Source: Verrucomicrobiaceae bacterium E54 (GTDB lineage Bacteria; Verrucomicrobiota; Verrucomicrobiia; Verrucomicrobiales; Akkermansiaceae). Taken from it: 64,000 nucleotides of DNA. The DNA is taken from NCBI GenBank assembly GCA_022548915.1, contig JAKZES010000004.1, forward strand, positions 62,001-126,000, written 5' to 3'. This document shows, piece by piece, positions 52,001 through 60,760 of this stretch. The notes beneath the pieces are model-generated. The model was not told where the DNA came from, made no database searches, and was given only the letters and a program-made list of their open reading frames with translations. The translations under genes and the position numbers were made by a program. The stretch's first letter is position 1. Each line of letters opens with the position of its first letter.

Positions 52001-52376
52001 CCTTGACCTGCTGCGCGAGTTCCAGCCCGCGATTGCCGGCCCCACCCGGCCGACCGCGGTATCCCCGGAAGCGCTGCCGGTTGATCGCGTCACATCGGTC
52101 GAACCCGCAACCGGCGATCAACCGGCCGTGTTTTCGCTCAACGGGCGCGAATGGTTTCGCTGCACCATCCCCTCGGAGGGAGATCTGCAGGTCAGCGTCA
52201 CAGGTCCGGAAGCCGCCCTCGTCGACCGCATCGACCTCTTCGACGCCGAAGGTCGCGCGCTTCGTCCCGAGTCCGGTTCGTGGCAGACGGGTGGCGACGA
52301 ACTCTTCATCCGTGTCGGGCTTCCTCCCGGGGAAAGCCTTTCCCCCGCTACCGAAATCCGCATCTGGTGGGAGTGA
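49050..52376 (+). CDS. Large membrane-anchored extracytoplasmic protein with Gly-rich and acidic linkers
   Basis: An 1108-residue protein with an N-terminal anchor (about 8-26, ITVAVILLVVLLIGFCVF). Residues 40-270 are beta-rich with CARDB/Ig-like patterns (FIPIRNNGPGVARLRLSST; LRIRNLGANIPDLGIHFES). A polyglycine stretch (about 302-324) and a very acidic segment (about 335-420) form a linker. Residues 520-740 have propeller-like repeats (DGRLALLAKADDGNMVLRTRDGE; DRLFVAGRNQDGSLFAFDP). A second CARDB-like unit is near 895-985 (PGETREFTFAAFNAGDQPSPNTRVSILYE). It starts at ATG 49050, overlapping the repeat-protein stop. A surface scaffold or adhesin role is inferred. Confidence 0.8.
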   Translation: MKSGRNITVAVILLVVLLIGFCVFNGDKPGPSGGGPKDFPQVSFLIPQEGFEVARDYNQRLFIPIRNNGPGVARLRLSSTHFPDLPVGFVGRGTPDWEEPDTVLEIPEGEIWEAPLLVHGSVAERNDYTLTLTAVHEGATAGKESCVVRLQQPELQLETTLRISNAPVDKARLVRTLRIRNLGANIPDLGIHFESEGAVPTHPIHLDPVLEGTTLASGEVIEVRIRPYLYPSFEKLAGDLVLTGHNQQQRVPYLAEVPAGKAVFVTLSRTSSRSSNSGTRCTNMPGSSYDMPATHGTPASTEWGGGGGGGGLGGGGGMGGGGLTVTDSNPRLEPEEIEDGGEPGEQDADDGSWTLFGPLDDDADGGEESSDDGEGESSTVESEEWSDEIDEGGEADEEANPDEGTFDLLDANTEGVVGGFLPPTAFGTSLREMTILSPDLRAPDLEPFEDEGAPGVPEGTITTFGPGKKDDKESSTYADQDGRRTHLTRRTRDDGAQFLNFGWGIAGKGRRLNGYFGPAPVSRPVLGPNPRPGAPALATFVEGDPEDEERNVVKVVDPETGESVVLSDPGKRADSPVSMRTDKGVETVFREDGKLKRISLSEDLKATESDDWPTGIESGPVVDAEPLGDGRLALLAKADDGNMVLRTRDGERRIPATDGSMATAGDRLFVAGRNQDGSLFAFDPDDEGTGRFATGDAGYGPPTLIGTGDGGMRMFYHKPLPATAPEGGFGSELGGNFAVDFKDGEWGEPRRVYLPDAPVTDAAVAVEFTPPFDRAHYKEMNTGISLNGRKLRTLEEQIPFGRYLFQVPTSALGYRADASTDSGAANRVVIDSEGIGPGNFLISDKASIYGLHDWTQGCYVATSNDEADRIAQLSSPELRHNAHDLVLATNGAQLPRDLQPGETREFTFAAFNAGDQPSPNTRVSILYETVEVGGGALVSLPPFRGRPVKVSFTVPQAWQPGTSLRLVASVPDEGDADPATNRLNLDLLREFQPAIAGPTRPTAVSPEALPVDRVTSVEPATGDQPAVFSLNGREWFRCTIPSEGDLQVSVTGPEAALVDRIDLFDAEGRALRPESGSWQTGGDELFIRVGLPPGESLSPATEIRIWWE

Positions 52377-52410
52377 TGCTCCCTCGCTTCTCCCTCCCCC
52401 TGCCTTGAAG

Positions 52411-55400
52411 ATGAAATTCCTCCGCCTCCTCGCCACCGCCCTGATAGCATTTCCTCTCGGCGCGCAGGATCCGCCGGCGGATCCACCTGCCGAAACCGGC
52501 AACGAATATCACTCGGTTCCGCGACCGGTTCGGCTCTACGGCCACATCCGTCTCGATGGGCTCTGGGAAATCCACGTCGGTGGTCGCAACACGGGGGTTG
52601 AACTCTCCATTCGCCAGATTAGCGACCGGTATCACGCCACCTTCTCCAAGCCACCGAAGAACAACCCCTTCGACATCAAGATCGGTGATGACTTCCTGTG
52701 GGCGACCGTCGACGGCTACGGCGGCTCCGGCACTCTGTTCGTCTTGAAGGAGCCCGGGGAGGAGGGAGGTCCCGTCCGCCGGGAACAGGCACCCGTCCGG
52801 TTCCGGATCAACAACACCGCCGAGCGCGTCCGCGTCCAGGTCGACAAGGAGGACATGGCTGAGGCGATGAAGCGCTTCGAACTCGTCCGCGTCGGGCGCA
52901 TCGAGTCGCTCAGGCTCTTCACCGTTGGCCCCGACGGTCTGCAGGCGACCGGGTCGGTCCTCGAGGACCAGCCGATGGTGGTCGAGATCAAGCACAGCAA
53001 CCCGCGACCGAGCCCGATCGACGTTACGGTGACGTCGGGCGAACACTCGATCACGCTCACCGCTCGACCTCTCGGGGAGGACGAGGAGGAAGGGCCGCGG
53101 CTCGGGTTGATGCGGACGGAGGCGTTCTTTCCGACCTTCGGCAGGCAGTTGGGCGTCGAGAAGCCGGAGGACGAGCAAGAGGAACCGCCAGGACGGGAGG
53201 CGACCGAGGAGGATTGGAAGCCTTTCGTCGGCAGTTGGCGCACGCTCTATCAGGACGGGGTGCTCGGTCCTGTCACCGGCTGGATGCACATCGACCCATA
53301 CGGGCGACCCACCTTGCGCTACCGCCAGCCCGGCGAGGACATGCGCAATCTCAAACTCAAGTCCGCGTGGGTCGATGGCGAGACCGAGGCCACGGAGGCG
53401 GCCGGTGACCAACCGGCGGTCCCGGCCTTTCCCAAGCTGATCCTCGAGTTCGAAGGCCGGGGCGTGGTGTCCGAGAAGGTCGAGAAGGCAAGCCCGGACG
53501 AGGAGCATCGGCTGCTCCTCGATGCGCAGAAGGCCGCTCCAATTATCTTGAAGGCCAAGGATTTCGAGGCCGAGGTGGACCTCACCTATCGCGACGTCCC
53601 GGATTTCCGCAAGGTCACGCTCGAACTCCACGGAGGTCTCCCGAATGGCTCCCTGCTTTGGAACTGGGAATACCTCGGGGACCGGGCCACCGGACGCGAC
53701 CGCGAGGGTCTCGGACGGGCGGGGACGCTGCTCCGGACCGAGGGGGAAGGGGAGTCCACGGTCGGCCGCGTCACCGGACGGGAGGTGTGGATGCGCATGG
53801 GACCGACGATCCTCGCGTCCTACGCGACCGATGACCAGACCGCGGTCGACCGCGAGTTCATGGGCCATCCGGTCTATCGGAATCGCTATGCGGACCGGCC
53901 GGTCTGGAACACCGATGACGAGCGGACGATCTTCGGGCCGACCGGCGAATCGACCCGGCGGATCTTCATCGTCGCCCGGAATCTACCCCCCGCCACCGAG
54001 AAGCTTCCCTATCCCGATCTCCTGATCGGTGAGGGCAGCAGTGTGAAGGAATACCGCATCCGGGCACGGGGAGCGGAGGATGACCCGAACAATTCCGATG
54101 AACTCAAGAACGCCTGGCGTCAGTACCGGGAGGCCCAGCGCCGGACCGGAGCGACCCGCCCGGCTGCGACCATCGGTGAAGAAGCCCCGGATCCCACGAC
54201 CGCCGCCCTCGCGGAAGGGATGGTTGAGGAGGGGCTCTTCGTACTCGCCATCATCAAGCATGATTCCGAGCCGGGACCCCAGCCGTTCAAGCTGGCCGAG
54301 GCCGACGGCGAGTGGAACCTGATGTTCGGTGACCTGCGGGGGACCCTCAAGCTCGCCCGTCAACTCGCCGAGAGTGAGGCCGCCACGGAGGACTACGAGG
54401 CCGAGGCCGGGGAATGGGAGGCCCTCAATCCGGCCTTCGCCCCGGAGAAGATCCGCATCGTGGTCGAGTTGGAGGCACAGGCCGACTCCATCGGCGAGAT
54501 CCAGGCGGTGCTGGGGCACAACAACGAGATCATCTCGTCGGAATACGTGCAGGAAGGGGAGAATCCGAGGCCCTTCATTCTCAAACCTGACCCGAACGAT
54601 CCCAAGGCCTACCTCTCGCCGGTGATCCACCTGATGCGCAAGGGAACCGCTGAGCTGGTTTCCCTCGGTGAGGGCGAAGTCGTCGTGGAGGCATCCTCCG
54701 GCGACAAGCTGCATGTCCGCGTGCAGACCGACAGTGGCTACGCGATCCAGCCGACGCGGCTCGCCGTCGATGTGATGGCGACGCCTTCAGAGCTGAACCA
54801 GAATTGGAAGGAGGCCGTCAAGACGGCGGCCGACCTCGCCGGGAAGCCGGTCGAGGACTGGGAAGACGTGGTCCGCGGTACCGCCGATTCGCAGACGAAC
54901 TTCATCTTCACCGAGTTCGCGTGGAACGCGGCCATTGATACCGTCGGCCTCGGGCTCTACGGCCAACTCCTCGACATTGCCAACTACGCCAAACGCAACG
55001 GGGTCACCGTGCCTTATCACGAGTGGTTGCCGCAGCGCGAACCCTCGGGCGGGATCCGGACACTCAAGATCTCCGTGGGTGACCACGCCGCCACGCTTCT
55101 GCTCCGTCGGGAGTTCCTGACGATGATGGAAGAGCAGATCGCCGACTGGCAAAGCAACCTGTCGCCAGCCAAGGTACGGGGTCTCTACGAGAGCCAGAAG
55201 GACCTGATCGCCGCCAAGCAGAGCCCGCTTTCCTTCATGCGCATCCCGATGCGGGACCTTCCCGTTTACCGCGAGGAACCGCGCTCGGGTCCCATCAGCG
55301 AGGCCCGGGTGTATCTTGCCGAGAACAAGCTGTGGTGGGTGGCGGTGGAGAACACGCATCCGGCTCTTGCCGAGGTCATCAAGTTCTTCGCCGGCGATGA

Positions 55401-58400
55401 TGCCGGGCGCGAGGACGACCCCTATCTCTATCAGCTCTTCGACAACGAGTTCCTCGGCTACAAGACGAGGGTTCCGGCGGAGGCGGAGTATTTCGAGTTG
55501 TTCCAATGGAGTGCGTTCAACCACGCCTATCGCCAGTGGGGTCCCCAGATGAGGCAAAGCCTGGCGCAGGCCGCCGCCATTCCCGATGGCGATGTCAAGG
55601 GACTGCTGAAGCTCACCGGTCTGGGTTTTGAACCGGTGGTCAAGCGGGTGGTGCCCCGGATGATGAAGCTGGAGATCGACAGCGAACTCCAGCAGTCACA
55701 GTGGGAGCCGGACCCGCTCGCCCGGGCCCATGTGAAGTCGCTCGGGGTGATCGGATCCGCGGTGCGGGCGCAGGAGGATTATTCCTCCGTCGACACGACG
55801 GTGATGATGGCTGCCGCCGCGGTGGCCACGGCACCCCTCGGGGGGGCGGGCTTCTGGTCCAGCCTGGTCGCCGCCGGAGTCAGTGCCGCCGATGTCGCCT
55901 ACACCGTTTACACCGACGTCTACGGCAATTCGTTGCGCAAGGAGGAGCTGGAATTCGAGGTGGGTGCGGGTGCGGTGCTCGGCGCGGGTCGGGCGGCCGA
56001 GTTGGAGGGCAAGATTCTCGGTGACCTGGCGCAGACCTTTGCCGTCGTCGGCTCCGGGATCGGTCTCGGTGCCGACGGCTTCGCCGCCTACAAGGCGGTC
56101 AAGGCGATGCGCACCGCCACCCTTGCCGAGGAGGGCGGCAAGTTGCTTAAGCAGATCGATTTTGCGGATGCGGCCGCCCTGCGAGCCCTGAGCAAGCAGG
56201 ACAAGCTGGTGCTCAAGGAGATGCTCGAGCGCAGCGAGGCGCTCGCCGCTGTCGGCCGGTTCGGTGAGATCCCGGAGGAATTCCTGGCCGCCAGCAAGAA
56301 CCGTCAGTCGATCCTCAAGGCGCTTGATGGTTCGGAGGAGTTCACCTCCGAGGCCATCGACCTTGCCCGCAAGCGGAAGAAGATCCTCGAGGCGGGCGAA
56401 AATCAGCCGAGGCGGCCCGTCCGGGATGCCGAACTGCGCGATGCCGACGAGGCGCTCGAGGGAAAGATCCGGGCCAACCAGGCGGACATCGATGAGCTTG
56501 AGGCCGAGGCCAAGGCGCTCAAGGACCGGCATCCTGATCGGGAGGTGCCGCCGCGAGGCACCGAGGATGCGGAGCGCTACCGCGAAGTCCAGAGGGAGAT
56601 CCAGGCGAAGCGGAACCAGAACGGCGATCTTTCCCAGCGCCGGGACGTGGTGAAGAGCTATCGCGACCAGCCGACCGTCGAGGTGCCTCCCCGTCAGGCC
56701 GAGATCCTGCGTGGCAAGGCCTTCAGCAAGGACGGCCTGCCTCCCACGCGCACCGAGTTCGATGCGATGCGTGGCACCCGCGAGCGCCTCGCGGACGGCC
56801 GTCCCCCGGTCAGCAGCGAGGGATTTGAAAAGGTCGATCTCAACCAGGCGGCCAGGGAGGTCGACGAGCTCGCCGACGAGACCCGGCGGACGATCGACGA
56901 ACTCGCCACCGATCCGAACGCCTCTCCGCGCGCACTTCAGGATGCTCGCGCCCGGCTCGACGACCTTAAGGAGGTGCGCCGCGACATCGACGAGTTTCGC
57001 CGCGTCGCTCCCGAACCGAAGCTCAATGACAACGATCTGGCCCTGCTGCGAGGCGACCGGACCGAGTTGAGCGAGCTCGACAAGGCCGAGGTCGTCGAAA
57101 AGATCTTCGATGCCGAGGGCGACTGGGGACAGCTCAAGAAACTCGCCGACGGCACGCCCGAGGACCAGAAGCTCCTCCACAAGATCAACCAGTGGCGGCG
57201 CGACCAGATGGACGGAGCCCTCCGGGAGTCCATCAACGAGGCGGAGGACATGCTCGGCCTGGAGAGGGGCAGCATCCAGCCGAGCGCCTTCGGCTCGACC
57301 AACCTCACCAGCGACTACGACATCTCCATCAACGCCCCCAAGTTGAGCGGCCCGGGACGGGGGCCGGAGCTCGCGGTCCGGCGATTTCAGCAGAAGGTCC
57401 GAAATCTTTTCGGCGGACGGGAAAGCGGAATGGTCGTCGACACCAACGTTTACACCGACCCGATCTACACCCTGTTCAAGGGCACGGAACTCGAGGGGGC
57501 CTTCGCCGGACTCAGTGCCAGGCAACTCGACACCTCCCGCCAGTTCCTCTTCCAGCAGATGGCAAACGCGAAATACCGAACACCAGGCCAGTGGCAGGCC
57601 CTGCGCGGACGGATCCTCGACGGCGTTCCGCCGGAGACGCGGAAGGCCTTCTCGGACATTCTCGACCAGGCGGAAGGAGCCAACAAACTCGGCGCCGAGC
57701 GCATCAACAAACGGCTGCGCGACATGGGCTTCGATCCCGAGAACGCCACCGACGCTCAGAAACTCCGCGTCAACAACGACCTCTACGCCGACACGCTGGA
57801 GGGAATGGACAACTACAAGGAGATGATCGATGGCCTAAAGAAGGCCCGGAACGGCGAGATCCCTCCCGGCCAGGTGCCTTTGCCGGGAATGCTCGACCAG
57901 CCGGGCCTGAGGGAATCCCTCGGCGAAGCCGAGAAGCTCATCAGGAGCGGCGATCCCGCCAAGGTGAAACTCGGCCAGGATCTTCTCAAGGACCTCGAGC
58001 ACCGCGCCATCCTCAACCTCCGCAACAAGCAGGGGGAAGCCCTCTACTACGCCGCCGAGGCCTACCAGGCGGAGGCCACCATCAACCATGTGGTCAAGGA
58101 GATGCAGGCACCCCCGAAGAAGGTGATCACGACCGATAGCATCATGAGCGGCAACCACACGCTCAAGCCGCCCAAGAAGCCACTTCCGGCCGACGACTAC
58201 ATCAATTCCTACTTCGAGAACGGGGCGAACCTGGTCAAGGAGCTCAATGGCAAGCACGTCCTTGATGACCTCGGTCGCCCGCTCACCGTTGCAAAACCGG
58301 AAAAGCTGGATGCCGCCGCCACCAAGGCCTCGAAATACTTCGTCCGCCAACTCGATGCCGCCAGCATGGCCAAGCTCGACATGAACGGGGTGAAGGTTCC

Positions 58401-59406
58401 GGGTTTTCCCGACGACTTCACCTTCCGTGACCTTGTCGAATCCACGATCGAACTGGAAAAGAACCGCGGCAACATGGCCGCCTTTCAGCGGACGCTCGAC
58501 AAGTATGGGATGACCGGTGAGGACTACCTGAAACGGGTGATTTCCGCGCAGGAGGAACTCGACAAGCGTTTGGTTGGCCAGTCGGAGCTGAAGGGTTTCG
58601 TCAATAATCTACGCGATGCCGAGAAGTCGGTGGAAAACGCCGCATCCCGTTCCTTCCGGGAGGAGGCAAACCGTCAGCGACAGACCGCCCGCGCGTATGG
58701 CCTCCAGCATCTGGCTGGTGGACCGGGTTCGGATGAGGTTCGCAAGGAGTTCGACACCAAGGTCAGTGCACGCCTCGACGAGTTGGATCAGGCGGTGAAT
58801 TCCGGGCGTTTCCTGACCGCGGATCAGGAGGCGGAGCGGGACCGGCTGCGCAAAGTGTCGGATGCTCAGAATGCCCTCGATCGCGCCATCACCGGAGCGC
58901 GTCTGAGCGGCGTTCCACCGACCGAGATCACGGCGCTGTTGCGCGAGGTGGATCGGGGTTCGATTGACTGGCGTGAGGCCGCCGAGGAGCGAATCCGGAG
59001 CACTGGAGAACAAGCCCGTTCGTCGTCAATCCGTTCGGCATCGTCGGCGGACCCGCTGACGCCCCCGGGACTTGCCGATCGACTTTCCTTGCCCGAGGCA
59101 CCGGCAAGTCCCGCCGACTTCGCGGAGTCCCTTCGGGACTCGGGGCGCGAAGTGATCGAAGCTGGTGGCCTGCCACTCGCATCCTTGGCGACCAACGTGG
59201 ATGCCGGCCGGACGGTCGTGGTGAGAACCCACCCGCCGATGGTTGAATCCCCGGTCTGGGTCCAGCTTCAGGAGGTCAGTTCCGACCACGTGCTTGCCGA
59301 CGATCCCGTCACCGGGAAGCCGATCAGCTGGCCGCGGGAGACCTTTGAGGACATGCTGGACGACGAGACTCCAGTGCTCCTGGCGACGGATCCCGGCTTG
59401 CCTTGA
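52411..59406 (+). CDS. Giant exported multidomain protein with nucleotidyltransferase-like motif
   Basis: A 2331-residue protein with a signal peptide (MKFLRLLATALIAFPLGAQ). Residues 30-1100 are beta-rich, with repeated lipocalin- or propeller-like blocks (RLDGLWEIHVGGRN; FVGSWRTLYQDGVLGPVTGWMHIDPYGRPTLRY). An Ala/Gly-rich hydrophobic stretch (about 1128-1235) resembles pre-toxin or membrane-inserting segments. Charged coiled-coil regions follow (about 1340-1570). AFGSTNLTSDYDISI at 1626-1640 matches the GS-x-DxD active-site motif of nucleotidyltransferases (G1628, S1629, D1635, D1637). The end (about 2250-2331; VWVQLQEVSSDHVLADDPVTGKPISWPRETFEDM) resembles the last strands of C39/papain-like peptidase domains without an obvious catalytic His. 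Domain calls are by eye. It is the third gene of its unit, 34 bases after the second. Confidence 0.78.
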   Translation: MKFLRLLATALIAFPLGAQDPPADPPAETGNEYHSVPRPVRLYGHIRLDGLWEIHVGGRNTGVELSIRQISDRYHATFSKPPKNNPFDIKIGDDFLWATVDGYGGSGTLFVLKEPGEEGGPVRREQAPVRFRINNTAERVRVQVDKEDMAEAMKRFELVRVGRIESLRLFTVGPDGLQATGSVLEDQPMVVEIKHSNPRPSPIDVTVTSGEHSITLTARPLGEDEEEGPRLGLMRTEAFFPTFGRQLGVEKPEDEQEEPPGREATEEDWKPFVGSWRTLYQDGVLGPVTGWMHIDPYGRPTLRYRQPGEDMRNLKLKSAWVDGETEATEAAGDQPAVPAFPKLILEFEGRGVVSEKVEKASPDEEHRLLLDAQKAAPIILKAKDFEAEVDLTYRDVPDFRKVTLELHGGLPNGSLLWNWEYLGDRATGRDREGLGRAGTLLRTEGEGESTVGRVTGREVWMRMGPTILASYATDDQTAVDREFMGHPVYRNRYADRPVWNTDDERTIFGPTGESTRRIFIVARNLPPATEKLPYPDLLIGEGSSVKEYRIRARGAEDDPNNSDELKNAWRQYREAQRRTGATRPAATIGEEAPDPTTAALAEGMVEEGLFVLAIIKHDSEPGPQPFKLAEADGEWNLMFGDLRGTLKLARQLAESEAATEDYEAEAGEWEALNPAFAPEKIRIVVELEAQADSIGEIQAVLGHNNEIISSEYVQEGENPRPFILKPDPNDPKAYLSPVIHLMRKGTAELVSLGEGEVVVEASSGDKLHVRVQTDSGYAIQPTRLAVDVMATPSELNQNWKEAVKTAADLAGKPVEDWEDVVRGTADSQTNFIFTEFAWNAAIDTVGLGLYGQLLDIANYAKRNGVTVPYHEWLPQREPSGGIRTLKISVGDHAATLLLRREFLTMMEEQIADWQSNLSPAKVRGLYESQKDLIAAKQSPLSFMRIPMRDLPVYREEPRSGPISEARVYLAENKLWWVAVENTHPALAEVIKFFAGDDAGREDDPYLYQLFDNEFLGYKTRVPAEAEYFELFQWSAFNHAYRQWGPQMRQSLAQAAAIPDGDVKGLLKLTGLGFEPVVKRVVPRMMKLEIDSELQQSQWEPDPLARAHVKSLGVIGSAVRAQEDYSSVDTTVMMAAAAVATAPLGGAGFWSSLVAAGVSAADVAYTVYTDVYGNSLRKEELEFEVGAGAVLGAGRAAELEGKILGDLAQTFAVVGSGIGLGADGFAAYKAVKAMRTATLAEEGGKLLKQIDFADAAALRALSKQDKLVLKEMLERSEALAAVGRFGEIPEEFLAASKNRQSILKALDGSEEFTSEAIDLARKRKKILEAGENQPRRPVRDAELRDADEALEGKIRANQADIDELEAEAKALKDRHPDREVPPRGTEDAERYREVQREIQAKRNQNGDLSQRRDVVKSYRDQPTVEVPPRQAEILRGKAFSKDGLPPTRTEFDAMRGTRERLADGRPPVSSEGFEKVDLNQAAREVDELADETRRTIDELATDPNASPRALQDARARLDDLKEVRRDIDEFRRVAPEPKLNDNDLALLRGDRTELSELDKAEVVEKIFDAEGDWGQLKKLADGTPEDQKLLHKINQWRRDQMDGALRESINEAEDMLGLERGSIQPSAFGSTNLTSDYDISINAPKLSGPGRGPELAVRRFQQKVRNLFGGRESGMVVDTNVYTDPIYTLFKGTELEGAFAGLSARQLDTSRQFLFQQMANAKYRTPGQWQALRGRILDGVPPETRKAFSDILDQAEGANKLGAERINKRLRDMGFDPENATDAQKLRVNNDLYADTLEGMDNYKEMIDGLKKARNGEIPPGQVPLPGMLDQPGLRESLGEAEKLIRSGDPAKVKLGQDLLKDLEHRAILNLRNKQGEALYYAAEAYQAEATINHVVKEMQAPPKKVITTDSIMSGNHTLKPPKKPLPADDYINSYFENGANLVKELNGKHVLDDLGRPLTVAKPEKLDAAATKASKYFVRQLDAASMAKLDMNGVKVPGFPDDFTFRDLVESTIELEKNRGNMAAFQRTLDKYGMTGEDYLKRVISAQEELDKRLVGQSELKGFVNNLRDAEKSVENAASRSFREEANRQRQTARAYGLQHLAGGPGSDEVRKEFDTKVSARLDELDQAVNSGRFLTADQEAERDRLRKVSDAQNALDRAITGARLSGVPPTEITALLREVDRGSIDWREAAEERIRSTGEQARSSSIRSASSADPLTPPGLADRLSLPEAPASPADFAESLRDSGREVIEAGGLPLASLATNVDAGRTVVVRTHPPMVESPVWVQLQEVSSDHVLADDPVTGKPISWPRETFEDMLDDETPVLLATDPGLP

Positions 59407-59520
59407 GGCCCCGTCGCAGCCGCATCCGGGTCGTCTTGGTTTCGAGCGATTTTTGCCTTGCCTCCCCCCGTGGGCCAACCGCATCTTGCGCCCGCCCCGC
59501 GAGGGGTGTTCCCATATCAA

Positions 59521-59595
59521 TCCGGTGTAGCTCAGCGGTAGAGCGGGTGGCTGTTAACCACTAGGTCCTTGGTTCGATCCCAAGCGCCGGAGCCA
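59521..59595 (+). tRNA. tRNA-Asn (anticodon GTT), CCA encoded
   Basis: All arms fold: acceptor TCCGGTG with CGCCGGA (one G-U pair), D stem GCTC/GAGC, anticodon stem GGTGG/CCACT around loop CTGTTAA (anticodon GTT), T stem CTTGG/CCAAG with loop TTCGATC, discriminator G and an encoded CCA. A near-copy of its 3' end lies at 62360-62391. The 114 bases between the giant-protein stop and this gene show no other feature. Confidence 0.96.
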
Positions 59596-59598
59596 ATG
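59567..59598 (+). repeat. Left copy of a 32-base direct repeat at the tRNA-Asn 3' end
   Basis: This segment (T-arm through CCA plus ATG) matches 62360-62391 at 28 of 32 bases in direct orientation. Such repeats mark attachment sites of elements integrated at tRNA genes. No integrase is present between the copies. Confidence 0.5.
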
Positions 59599-59638
59599 GA
59601 AAGCCCTGATCATCAATGGATTGGGGCTTTCGCCTTTT
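59599..59638 (+). terminator. Rho-independent terminator after tRNA-Asn
   Basis: A perfect 8-base stem GAAAGCCC (59599-59606) / GGGCTTTC (59624-59631) is followed by GCCTTTTG, beginning directly after the tRNA. It could also end the convergent gene at 59668-60630. Confidence 0.82.
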
Positions 59639-59667
59639 GAGGTATTGGGAAATCGGGCGGTCCCGAC

Positions 59668-60630
59668 CTATTCGCCGAGCTTGTAGCGCTCGCTGAGGAG
59701 TGTGGTGAGTTCGCGGCGCTTGTCGTGGATCTTGGGAGACATCTGGATCTTGCGGCGCATCGACTCGTGGAGGGTCTTGGATACCAGTTTGAGCCGGTCG
59801 TGATCGACGGGCCGCTCGTTCATGAGCTGCTTTTGCTCGTCGCGGGCGGACTCGTAGGCGATTCGGTAGGCTTCCTGTTCGGTCTTGAGGTCCTGAAGTT
59901 CCTCATTGGCGGCGATGATCTTTTCATCGAGCGCCCGCTGCGTGTCGGAAGCCGGTCCCGGAGGGGGCTCGTAGTAGTCCGCCTCATGCATCGCCCGCAT
60001 CCGCTCGGAATGGCGCCTGCTTGCCGCCTGCCGATCGCGGATCTCCAGCTGCCGGTCCTCGTCCTGTTTGCGGGCTTCAGTGATCGGGGGCGTGTCATCT
60101 TTGGGGCGATCTTCGGCGACGTCGAAGGGGTCTTCAGTCTCTTTAGCCTGTTGCCGCTGGGCCTCGTGGCGCTCCCTCATCTCGCGGACGCGTTGTTCTT
60201 GCTGCTCACGGGCGGCGGCCTGCCCTTCGACGGCTTCAGCCTTCCGGCGGGCTTCGAGTGCCCGGGGCTTTTCCGCTTCGGCTGGGTTCACCTCGGGTCG
60301 AGGTTCCGACGTGCCTGCAGGTTTCAGATTGGCGACGGTCTCTTCCTGCCGTTTGCGATTCATTTCCATCTGTTGCCCGGCAAGCAAGGCGATCCGTTGA
60401 GTGGTGGACTGGCGCTTGGACTTGTTGATCTTGGCGAACGAAATCGGAAGCGCGATGAGAGCGGCGAGGATGAACATCCCCAGGTTGATGATTGTCATGC
60501 GCCCTTTGGGGATCGGGCCGTACTTCTTCCCGTGCCAGGCTTGGTAGATCCACAAGACCCCCGCCAGAAGGATCAGCGTCACGCCAAAGGTCACGGCAAT
60601 GGTCGAGAAGGCCTTGAGGAGGGAATACAT
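59668..60630 (-). CDS. Two-helix membrane protein with long coiled coil
   Basis: A 320-residue protein with two N-terminal membrane helices (about 9-30 and 46-66) joined by a short basic loop (HGKKYGPIPKGRM), followed by a highly charged helical region (about 70-320) rich in Glu, Arg, Gln and Ala. The coiled-coil character is strong around 130-190 and 225-275. No catalytic motif or family is recognised. It lies between the two tRNA-like direct repeats, divergent from the PhoD-like gene. Confidence 0.72.
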   Translation of the reverse strand: MYSLLKAFSTIAVTFGVTLILLAGVLWIYQAWHGKKYGPIPKGRMTIINLGMFILAALIALPISFAKINKSKRQSTTQRIALLAGQQMEMNRKRQEETVANLKPAGTSEPRPEVNPAEAEKPRALEARRKAEAVEGQAAAREQQEQRVREMRERHEAQRQQAKETEDPFDVAEDRPKDDTPPITEARKQDEDRQLEIRDRQAASRRHSERMRAMHEADYYEPPPGPASDTQRALDEKIIAANEELQDLKTEQEAYRIAYESARDEQKQLMNERPVDHDRLKLVSKTLHESMRRKIQMSPKIHDKRRELTTLLSERYKLGE

Positions 60631-60760
60631 CGCTCCCGATTTCGCCGAAGGCGGTCTGGGGCGTCAAGCTCACAGAGCCGCGCCCACAGAGCCGGAAGCT
60701 CTTCGGCGCGATGCGATTGGTCGCATGAAACGAGAGGTGGAGCCCGTAGCCTTTCCACCC

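Noticed and set aside
52003-52410. An upstream extension of the giant protein start
   Set aside because: It would overlap the preceding gene by over 370 bases; ATG 52411 begins a clear signal peptide.
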